From: Mucilaginibacter sp. Bleaf8
Lineage (GTDB): Bacteria > Bacteroidota > Bacteroidia > Sphingobacteriales > Sphingobacteriaceae
DNA: 64,000 bases
Direction: 5' to 3'
Assembly: GCF_018390515.1 (NCBI RefSeq)
Contig: NZ_JAHBBK010000003.1
Location: 744,001 to 808,000 of the forward strand
Shown here: piece after piece, positions 56,337 to 64,000 of the stretch
How positions within the stretch are numbered: position 1 is the stretch's first letter
Layout of the letters: each line of letters starts with the position of its first letter
The notes under the pieces: generated by a model
Seen by the model: the letters and a program-made list of their open reading frames with translations, nothing else
What the model was told of the DNA's origin: nothing
The model's database searches: none
Made by a program: the position numbers and the translations under genes

Positions 56337-56609
56337 TTAAAACAAGCCGGAAAAAAGAGGTGTGATCCAGATTAAACATGCAGTGCCGTGCATGGCCATT
56401 GCAAATTTACCCCTGCGGTTTTTAACGTATAAATAAATACTTCTTAACAACAACACAAAAGCGGTAGGGCCAAAAAGTATTAATGAAAAAACATCCAGAT
56501 TAGGTGTGCAAGGCCCGGATTTAAATCCCGGCAATATATTGAATAACACAATTAAAAATAGTGCTATTGCATATAAGGTCGGGGCTTTGGAATTTTTGAT
56601 TTTCAGCAT
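56337..56609 (-). CDS. Small membrane protein
   Basis: 90 residues with two or three hydrophobic segments (14-28, 40-59, 72-88). Family not recognised. It lies between prfB and the esterase on the same strand; its start (MLKIKNSK) lies just past the prfB stop. A longer reading would overlap the end of prfB. Confidence 0.55.
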   Translation of the reverse strand: MLKIKNSKAPTLYAIALFLIVLFNILPGFKSGPCTPNLDVFSLILFGPTAFVLLLRSIYLYVKNRRGKFAMAMHGTACLIWITPLFSGLF

Positions 56610-56625
56610 TTTGCTTGTGGTTTCA

Positions 56626-57718
56626 CTAACTTTTCGGGCCGCCAAACTCCATCAGGTACGCTTTCAGGAACTCGTCAAGATCCCCGTCAAGCACGGCCTG
56701 AGCATTTGATGTTTCATAATCCGTACGTAAATCTTTCACCAGCTTGTACGGGTGCAGTACGTAGTTGCGTATTTGCGATCCCCACTCAATTTTCTTTTTG
56801 GCACCTTCAATGGCGTTGCTGGTTTCCATGCGCTTGCGCATCTCAATCTCATACAACTGCGATTTAAGCAGGCGGATGGCATTTTCTTTATTCTGCAATT
56901 GTGAGCGCGATTCCTGGTTTTTAATGACAATGCCCGACGGTTTGTGGTATAAACGCACGGCAGTTTCTACCTTATTCACGTTTTGGCCACCGGCACCGCC
57001 CGAGCGGAAGGTTTCAAACTCAATATCGGCAGGGTTTACTTCAATTTCAATGGTGTCATCCACCAGCGGGTACACATATACAGAAGCAAACGAGGTATGG
57101 CGTTTGGCATTGGCATCAAACGGTGATACGCGCACCAAACGGTGTACGCCATTTTCGCCTTTCAGGTAGCCATAGGCAAAATCACCTTCAAATTGCAGGG
57201 TAACGGTTTTTACACCGGCCACATCACCTTCCTGGTAATCCTGTTCGGTTACTTTATAGCCGTTTTTTTCGCCCCACATAATATACATACGCATTAGCAT
57301 GCTGGCCCAGTCGCAGCTTTCGGTACCACCAGCACCGGCTGTGATCTGTAATACCGCATTCAGCTGGTCTTCCTCGGCCGATAGCATGTTTTTAAATTCC
57401 AGCTCTTCCATCTCTTTGGTGGCTGTATTGAACTGTTCCTGCATTTCGGCCTCGGTGGCATCGCCGCCCTGGTAAAATTCGAATAGTACGCCGGTATCCT
57501 CAACCGTGGAAGCTACTTTCTGGTAAGCGTCTGTCCATACTTTTTTAACCTTGATGGATGCGAGTACTTTTTCCGCATCTTTCGGGCTGTTCCAAAAGTC
57601 GGGGCTAATAGTTATTTCCTGTTCTTTGGCTAATTCATCGAGTTTCTTGTCGATGTCAAAGATGCCTCCTCAGGGAAGCTGTTCTATCCCTTAAATCCTG
57701 AATTTGTTCTTTAGTCAT
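56626..57718 (-). CDS. prfB: Peptide chain release factor 2, programmed +1 frameshift
   Basis: 363 residues if read through the shift: 20 codons from the ATG at 57718, then a +1 shift, then 343 codons, a length close to E. coli RF2 (365). RF2 releases peptides at UGA and UAA. The stop-recognition motif SPF ([14 protein letters not shown]) and the catalytic GGQ ([16 protein letters not shown]) are both intact. The gene looks broken unless the frameshift is used. Confidence 0.97.
57655..57670 (-). promoter_or_regulatory. prfB programmed frameshift site
   Basis: On the minus strand AGGAGG, three bases, then CTT TGA C. This is the classic arrangement: an internal Shine-Dalgarno-like AGGAGG promotes slippage from CTT past the in-frame TGA, so RF2 autoregulates its own synthesis. 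The Shine-Dalgarno is notable because this phylum rarely uses one for initiation. Confidence 0.97.
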
Positions 57719-57758
57719 GTTGCAAATATAATTAATTGGGCTATGCAGAAGCCAACAA

Positions 57759-57792
57759 AAAAGGCCCGTCTTTGTGTGACGGGCCTTTTGTA
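57759..57792 (-). terminator. Terminator after the hypothetical gene
   Basis: A 12-bp stem (AAAAGGCCCGTC and complement) with a 7-base loop lies on the minus strand downstream of the hypothetical gene, between it and prfB. Confidence 0.85.
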
Positions 57793-57806
57793 TATCAGTT
57801 AGTTGC

Positions 57807-58241
57807 TTAAGCCACCATTAAGTGGTTTACCAGGGAGCTTAAGTCGGCACGGTTACCGGTTAGCTGTGACAGCATATTGTTTAAGGCAAATTCTTTGTGC
57901 TGTTTGCTGTTGGTTTGCTGTACCAGTTGTTTCATTACGGTCGGGATCAGCGAAGCTGCGGTAGCATGGGCTGATGCCATATCAATATTGTAAAAATTGT
58001 TCAGCTTGTTTGCAAACTTATTCGTGACGCTTGTAACCAACGATTCGTTATAGCCCGACACCTGGAAAAACTTGATCAGATCATTGATACGACCAATTTC
58101 CAACTGATTCTTCAACACTTCAATAATTGAGCTTGAAGCTTCGTTAATCACTGCCTCACGTGAGTTTGCAGGAATAACGGGATTATTCATAACAGCCGCC
58201 CCGGCGTTACTTTTTACAAGCAAAAAAAGTTTTTCAAACAT
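57807..58241 (-). CDS. Hypothetical protein, all-helical
   Basis: 144 residues, mostly helical, with no membrane segment or signal. A two-domain pattern, NSREAVINEASSSIIEVLKN and later LIPTVMKQLVQQTNS, resembles DUF937/YidB-type helical proteins only loosely; I do not name a family. It has its own promoter box and terminator. Confidence 0.65.
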   Translation of the reverse strand: MFEKLFLLVKSNAGAAVMNNPVIPANSREAVINEASSSIIEVLKNQLEIGRINDLIKFFQVSGYNESLVTSVTNKFANKLNNFYNIDMASAHATAASLIPTVMKQLVQQTNSKQHKEFALNNMLSQLTGNRADLSSLVNHLMVA

Positions 58242-58309
58242 ACACTAAGTCCTTTAAGTAGATATTGGTACAAAACTGAATGATTTTCCCGAATCGGTTA
58301 TCATTTAAC

Positions 58310-58317
58310 CAAATATA
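58310..58317 (-). promoter_or_regulatory. -7 box of the hypothetical gene
   Basis: The minus strand reads TATATTTG, matching TAnnTTTG, about 70 bases before the ATG; a TTG lies about 22 bases further upstream. Confidence 0.45.
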
Positions 58318-58391
58318 ATGAATAAAGTTTTAAACTTTGCAAGTAAATGGTCAAAAAAATTAATAATATCCTAACATGTATGTGTATCTGA

Positions 58392-58429
58392 AACACTAAG
58401 TATTTTAGGTGTAGTCAGAACACTAAGTA
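58392..58429. repeat. Direct repeats AACACTAAGTA upstream of pgi
   Basis: Two exact copies of AACACTAAGTA start 27 bases apart, and a third CACTAAGT lies at 58243. They lie about 45-80 bases before the pgi promoter and could be a binding site. Confidence 0.4.
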
Positions 58430-58473
58430 GGGTGCCTTGTGAAATTCGGGCTGGCAAAAGCAAACATTTCGTT

Positions 58474-58481
58474 TACTTTTG
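58474..58481 (+). promoter_or_regulatory. -7 promoter box of pgi
   Basis: TACTTTTG, matching TAnnTTTG, lies 17 bases before the ATG. Confidence 0.55.
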
Positions 58482-58486
58482 GGTAA

Positions 58487-60148
<1,662 letters not shown>

Positions 60149-60160
60149 TAAACTTCCATC

Positions 60161-60211
60161 TACTTAAATAAACAAGGTAGCCCAATTTGGGCTACCTTGT
60201 TTATTTAAGTA
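60161..60211. terminator. 51-bp perfect palindrome, bidirectional terminator
   Basis: 25-bp arms around a single central T, with AAACAAGGTAGCCCAA as the inner part and A- and T-rich flanks. It lies between convergent pgi and Omp85-like genes. Confidence 0.9.
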
Positions 60212-60216
60212 CCTAT

Positions 60217-60330
60217 CTGTCATGCCGAACTTGTTTCGGCATCTCACTTGCTAAGCAAACAGCTAGGAAAATAACCATGCAGGTGAAATGCTCTGTCCTG
60301 AGGGATGCTGAAACAAGTTCAGCATGACAG
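60217..60330. repeat. REP-like inverted repeat, TGCCGAACTTGTTTCGGCA family
   Basis: Left arm CTGTCATGCCGAACTTGTTT and right arm AAACAAGTTCAGCATGACAG are near-perfect complements. Each arm contains a small hairpin (TGCCGAA/TTCGGCA). Repeats of this type are common between genes in this family. Confidence 0.75.
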
Positions 60331-60348
60331 ATTGTGGGTGCTGTCAAA

Positions 60349-61488
60349 CTAAAACGCTTCGCCCAAACTCATGTAAAACCCACTTTGGCGGGGCTCGCCG
60401 GGGCGCTTTTCGCCAATGCCATAGTCTACACGCATGCTCAGGCCTTTCTCTGTATCAAAAAAGTAGCGTAAGCCACCGCCGTAGTTTGGTTTTAGTTCAT
60501 CCCAATTAAAACTGCTCCTGAAAACGGTACCTGTTCCTGCAAAAGCTGCAAGTCCGAAACGGTCACTCAACCGAAAGCGAAGCTCGGCCTGGCCGGCAAC
60601 CATATTACGGTCGCGGTAACGGCCGTTGTAGTAGCCGCGCATCATCTCATCGTTACCCAATTCGGGTAATAAATAAAATGGTGTATTGCTGCCCAACAGG
60701 CTTTGTTCCTGCACATTCAATCCCAATACTAAGCGTTTGTGAAGCGGGATGAACTGTGCATACTCAAAATCAAAAAAGCTGCCTTTATAGCTATTGTTGG
60801 CATAAAGCCCGTGCATTACATTTAAGTAAGTGTTGATGATGATGCCGCGTGTGGTATAGGTATTGTTGTTTCGGTTATCAAAAGTAAGCGTTGGCCCTGC
60901 GTATATGCTGGCCCCGCCGTTACGGTCTTGCGCCGGTATTTGCGCCTCAAAGCGTTTGCCGGTATTGTTAATCTTGTAGCGGTAATCGAGCCCGCCTAAT
61001 ACATAGCCAGCATAAATGTATTTGCCAAAACGCTTTTCGCCGGTAAAACTTATTTTAAAACGTTTTTCGCCTATGCGTTCTTCATCAACTTTGCGGGTAT
61101 CATTACCAATGCCGTAAAAATCGAACGGAAAGTTTACGTAGCTGATAGCTCCCGAATAATGGTAACGGTTTTGCGGCAACCAGTAGCTGCTGCTCAGGCT
61201 TACGCGTTGCTGCCCTTTAGTGGTAAGTGTACCATAAGCAAAGATGTTAGATACGCGTGTGCTTGGATCCGTCTTATCTGTATAAAAAGAGTAAAGGGCC
61301 GATGCACCACCTTCTAAACCTGTTTCGGGGGCCGAGCTGATAACCGGAAGTAAAAAAAAGCTGGCGCTGCGGCTGCTGTCTTTTTCAAAAAGCATACGCC
61401 TCACAAACTTGGGTAAAAAGTTTAGCTGTGCCTGTGCGGCTGATATGGTGGTAAATAAAACGAGAAGTAGGAGCTTGTATTTTTTCAT
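60349..61488 (-). CDS. Omp85/BamA-like outer membrane barrel without POTRA
   Basis: 379 residues. A signal peptide ends near AAQAQ (about residue 20). The C-terminal barrel is supported by many alternating aromatic strands, a RGYYNGRYRDRN segment resembling the VRGY/F motif of Omp85 barrels near 270, and a final Phe. POTRA domains are missing, so it differs from BamA and TamA and may be a surface antigen-like or transport barrel. The chosen ATG gives the signal peptide and is the only one downstream of a clear promoter. Confidence 0.8.
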   Translation of the reverse strand: MKKYKLLLLVLFTTISAAQAQLNFLPKFVRRMLFEKDSSRSASFFLLPVISSAPETGLEGGASALYSFYTDKTDPSTRVSNIFAYGTLTTKGQQRVSLSSSYWLPQNRYHYSGAISYVNFPFDFYGIGNDTRKVDEERIGEKRFKISFTGEKRFGKYIYAGYVLGGLDYRYKINNTGKRFEAQIPAQDRNGGASIYAGPTLTFDNRNNNTYTTRGIIINTYLNVMHGLYANNSYKGSFFDFEYAQFIPLHKRLVLGLNVQEQSLLGSNTPFYLLPELGNDEMMRGYYNGRYRDRNMVAGQAELRFRLSDRFGLAAFAGTGTVFRSSFNWDELKPNYGGGLRYFFDTEKGLSMRVDYGIGEKRPGEPRQSGFYMSLGEAF

Positions 61489-61513
61489 GGATAGAAGTGC
61501 GGCTGTATAAGTG

Positions 61514-61544
61514 CAAAGGTAGAGGTATTGTTTGCGCGTGCAAA
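61514..61544 (-). promoter_or_regulatory. Promoter of the Omp85-like gene
   Basis: On the minus strand TTTG, 19 bases, TACCTTTG: an exact match to the Bacteroidota -33/-7 promoter. It fixes the start of the gene at 61488 and excludes longer readings. Confidence 0.7.
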
Positions 61545-61731
61545 GTAAAGTAATACTGATTAAATAAGATGAGAATGATATGAGGTTGCTATATATATAC
61601 TTAACCTGCTGATGTGTGATGTAGTAAGTGGACCATATCACAACAATAGAGGTGTTTAAATCTTTGACAGATTATTACAGTACGTACATAATCAAACACA
61701 TTATTGCAGCTATATTTTAAATCAAAATACC

Positions 61732-61739
61732 TACCTTTG
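61732..61739 (+). promoter_or_regulatory. -7 promoter box of the deoxyhypusine-synthase-like gene
   Basis: TACCTTTG, matching TAnnTTTG, 26 bases before the ATG. Confidence 0.55.
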
Positions 61740-61765
61740 CGCCTGATTTTTAATTGATTGAATTG

Positions 61766-62746
61766 ATGAGCATTACAAGAGGACCTATCTCTCAGTTTAT
61801 TGAGACAAACTACCGACATTTTAATGCGGCTGCGTTAATGGATGCGGCTAAAGGCTACGAAACTCACCTGCTTGAGGGTGGTAAAATGATGGTAACGCTG
61901 GCTGGTGCCATGAGTACTGCCGAGCTGGGTATTTCATTAGCTGAAATGATCCGTCAGGATAAAATTGCGATTATCAGCTGTACCGGTGCCAACCTGGAAG
62001 AGGACATCATGAACCTGGTAGCGCACTCACACTATAAGCGCGTACCTAATTACCGCGACTTGAGTCCGCAGGATGAGTGGGATTTGTTAGAGAATCACTA
62101 TAACCGTGTAACTGATACCTGTATTCCAGAAGAAGAAGCTTTCCGTCGCTTACAAAAACACATCTACCAGATCTGGAAAGATGCGGATGATGCAGGCGAG
62201 CGTTACTTTCCGCACGAGTACATGTACAAAATATTATTGAGCGGCGAGTTGGAGCAATACTATGAAATAGATCCGGCTAATTCCTGGATGCTTGCTGCAG
62301 CGCAAAAGAACCTGCCTATCGTAGTGCCGGGTTGGGAAGACTCAACCATGGGTAACATCTTTGCATCTTACGTTATCAAAAACGAGATCAAAGCATCAAC
62401 CATGAAAAGCGGTATTGAGTACATGGCATGGTTGGCTGATTGGTATGTAAAAAATTCAGAAGGTAAAGGCATCGGTTTCTTCCAGATTGGTGGTGGTATT
62501 GCCGGCGATTTCCCTATCTGCGTTGTACCTATGTTGTACCAGGATATGGAAATGGAAAATATTCCGTTCTGGAGCTATTTCTGCCAGATTTCAGATTCAA
62601 CCACATCATACGGTTCTTATTCCGGTGCGGTACCAAATGAAAAGATTACCTGGGGTAAGCTGGATATTGATACGCCTAAGTTCATCGTCGAGTCAGACGC
62701 TACCATTGTAGCACCTCTGATCTTTGCCTGGATACTTAAACAATAA
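61766..62746 (+). CDS. Deoxyhypusine-synthase-like protein
   Basis: 326 residues. Eukaryotic and archaeal DHS use spermidine to modify a Lys on IF5A; the human active-site Lys lies in SWGKI. Here the matching segment is TWGKLDIDTPKFI, followed by VAPLIFAWIL, and Gly-rich GGGIAGDFPIC with cofactor-like features lies earlier. Bacteria do not have IF5A, so the substrate is different, possibly polyamines. Identity to DHS is clear, function unknown. The ATG MSITRGPIS follows a promoter box. Confidence 0.92.
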   Translation: MSITRGPISQFIETNYRHFNAAALMDAAKGYETHLLEGGKMMVTLAGAMSTAELGISLAEMIRQDKIAIISCTGANLEEDIMNLVAHSHYKRVPNYRDLSPQDEWDLLENHYNRVTDTCIPEEEAFRRLQKHIYQIWKDADDAGERYFPHEYMYKILLSGELEQYYEIDPANSWMLAAAQKNLPIVVPGWEDSTMGNIFASYVIKNEIKASTMKSGIEYMAWLADWYVKNSEGKGIGFFQIGGGIAGDFPICVVPMLYQDMEMENIPFWSYFCQISDSTTSYGSYSGAVPNEKITWGKLDIDTPKFIVESDATIVAPLIFAWILKQ

Positions 62747-62802
62747 TCATCCTGTGTAATCCTGCAAGTGCGTCATTTAGACGTATTTGGTACACTAACA
62801 CG

Positions 62803-62842
62803 AAAAATGCCCTTAAATAATAGTTTAAGGGCATTTTTGCGC
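62803..62842 (+). terminator. Terminator after the deoxyhypusine-synthase-like gene
   Basis: A perfect 15-bp stem AAAAATGCCCTTAAA with a 6-base loop, ending in a T-run. Confidence 0.88.
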
Positions 62843-62883
62843 TTTGTTTAGAACGATTATAAATTAGAAGTTCGTGTCATTAA

Positions 62884-62917
62884 TTTGTCAGCCATAGTTT
62901 ATAAAATTTTACTTTTG
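62884..62917 (+). promoter_or_regulatory. Promoter of actA
   Basis: TTTG, 22 bases, TACTTTTG, matching the Bacteroidota -33/-7 pattern, 85 bases before the ATG. Confidence 0.55.
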
Positions 62918-63001
62918 TGGACTGAAAAAAGCGGGGATACCTGTGCGTTTTCAGTAATGTTATTATCAAAAACATAATTTTATTTAGCATAAATACACTT
63001 T

Positions 63002-64000
63002 ATGAGAAATATCTCATTGATTCTTAAACAGTTTTCAAGGTCGGTTTTACTTATAGCAGGATTAACTGCCATGGGATTAACTGCCCGTGCCCAGGGTGAC
63101 GCAGCTAAAGGTGAAGCTTTATATAAAGCCAACTGTACCTCGTGTCACAAGATTGACCAACGTATGACCGGTCCGGCTTTGGGTCCGGCCATTACTTCAG
63201 AAACTGATGACAAATGGTTAACCAAATGGATTCAGAACAACCAGGCCCTTATTGCTGCTAAAGATCCAAAAGCACTGAAGATCTATAACGAGTACAATCA
63301 GGCTGGTATGAATACCTTCACCAACTTATCAGACGGTGATGTGGCTAATATCATTGCTTACGTTCGTACCGAGTGGAAAACCATGCAGGACGACGCTGCT
63401 AAGAAAGGTCCCGCAACTGGTGCAGCTGCAGAAAGTGGTCCGAGCAGTGCATTGATCTTTGGCTTAATCGGCGTTATTATCGTTGCCTTTATCGTTATCC
63501 TGGTTCTGAACAAGGTGATCGGTACTATGGAGCGTTTGGTGCTGAAAAGAAAAGACCTTCCTGCTGAAGAGCTTGAGCCAGAAACTGAAGAAGTTGCTGT
63601 TGATAAATTTGCTACAGTAAAAAGACTGGCCAAAAACAAAAAGCTGGTGTTCTTCTTCATTTTAGCAGGTACAGTTGCTTTAGGTAGCTGGAGCTGGGTA
63701 ACCATGTGGAATACCAACGTTCACCAGGGCTATCAGCCGGTGCAGCCAATCGCTTACTCGCACGAGTTGCACGCTGGTGTGATGAAAATCAACTGTCAGT
63801 ACTGTCACTCAAGTGCATATAAAGGCCGTAACGCAACCATCCCGTCATTAAACGTGTGTATGAACTGTCACAAGGTGGTTAAAACCGAGTCGCCGGAGAT
63901 TCACAAGATTTATGATGCATTGGGTTACGATCCGCAAACTCAGAAATACGATACCACTAAGGCTCGTCCAATTCAGTGGGTACGTATTCACAACCTGCCA
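63002..64000 (+). CDS. actA: ActA, multiheme cytochrome c of alternative complex III (5' part)
   Basis: 333 codons are visible and the frame runs off the end. ActA is the multiheme subunit of the quinol-oxidising alternative complex III. The N-terminus is a signal peptide ending near ARAQ, then a monoheme cytochrome c with CTSCH near 45-49, a membrane helix around 150-170, another near 220-240, and a multiheme part with CQYCH and CMNCH; more CXXCH motifs are expected beyond the window. The fusion of a monoheme domain to a cytochrome c3-like domain is typical of this phylum as I know it. The rest of the act operon should follow. Confidence 0.9.
   Translation, partial: MRNISLILKQFSRSVLLIAGLTAMGLTARAQGDAAKGEALYKANCTSCHKIDQRMTGPALGPAITSETDDKWLTKWIQNNQALIAAKDPKALKIYNEYNQAGMNTFTNLSDGDVANIIAYVRTEWKTMQDDAAKKGPATGAAAESGPSSALIFGLIGVIIVAFIVILVLNKVIGTMERLVLKRKDLPAEELEPETEEVAVDKFATVKRLAKNKKLVFFFILAGTVALGSWSWVTMWNTNVHQGYQPVQPIAYSHELHAGVMKINCQYCHSSAYKGRNATIPSLNVCMNCHKVVKTESPEIHKIYDALGYDPQTQKYDTTKARPIQWVRIHNLP

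Noticed and set aside
56626..57718. prfB as a pseudogene or sequencing error
   Set aside because: The shift occurs exactly at the conserved programmed frameshift site.

Overview
The window looks like a chromosomal segment from a Bacteroidota bacterium of the Sphingobacteriaceae type (Mucilaginibacter or Pedobacter-like). The reasons are a SprA type IX secretion gene, a long SecA, MG2/TonB-plug and alternative complex III genes, the house-keeping gene order, the scarcity of Shine-Dalgarno sites, and many start sites preceded by the Bacteroidota -7 box TAnnTTTG. I see no phage, plasmid, CRISPR array, rRNA or tRNA. Genus is an inference; no 16S gene is present.

Layout. 1-7.6 kb: the 3' part of sprA, converging on two tandem membrane-anchored AsmA-like paralogs. 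7.7-14.9 kb: miaB, then a sigma-54-type activator, lptE, a TPR-like protein and secG, then groES-groEL. 15-16 kb: mscS. 16.2-22.2 kb (minus): a six-gene membrane cluster in the order SpoIIM-like, multi-TM protein, DUF4129, DUF4350, MoxR ATPase, DUF58. 22.3-25.3 kb: an RDD protein, DUF2752, a CD225-like protein and L-serine dehydratase. 25.3-32.5 kb: clpS, an MG2/TonB-plug protein, dcd, a phosphopantetheinyl transferase, lipB, an SGNH lipoprotein and ilvE. 32.6-34.6 kb: a fluoride riboswitch, a CLC-F-type antiporter and a universal stress protein.

34.6-41.5 kb: a SerB-SerA-ACT fusion, a hypothetical gene, an SDR enzyme, an arginase-fold protein with altered metal ligands, a TlpA-like lipid-envelope thioredoxin, and purD. 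41.5-47 kb: secA with a possible leader peptide, a SPOR protein and an M20 amidohydrolase. 46.8-47.47 kb is the only long gene-free stretch and holds a MITE-like nested inverted-repeat element. 47.4-54.2 kb: asnS, dnaG, yraN, a glutamine cyclotransferase, a short methyltransferase-like protein and a SirB1-like protein. 54.2-58.3 kb (minus): a YbjQ-zinc-ribbon protein, an esterase, a small membrane protein, prfB with its programmed frameshift, and a hypothetical. 58.4-64 kb: pgi, an Omp85-like barrel, a deoxyhypusine-synthase-like protein, and the start of actA of alternative complex III, which runs off the end.

Most of the window is ordinary core genome. Several themes recur: envelope biogenesis (SprA, AsmA-like, LptE, SecG, SecA, Omp85-like), serine metabolism (serine dehydratase, SerB-SerA fusion), and ion or stress handling (MscS, fluoride riboswitch/CLC-F, UspA, GroESL). 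The points most worth a second look are the SerB fusion to a SerA remnant without its NAD domain, the riboswitch-CLC-F pair, DnaG without zinc ligands, the arginase-fold protein lacking two metal ligands, the MITE-like element, and the possible secA leader peptide. Nothing here is clearly a wholly new system.
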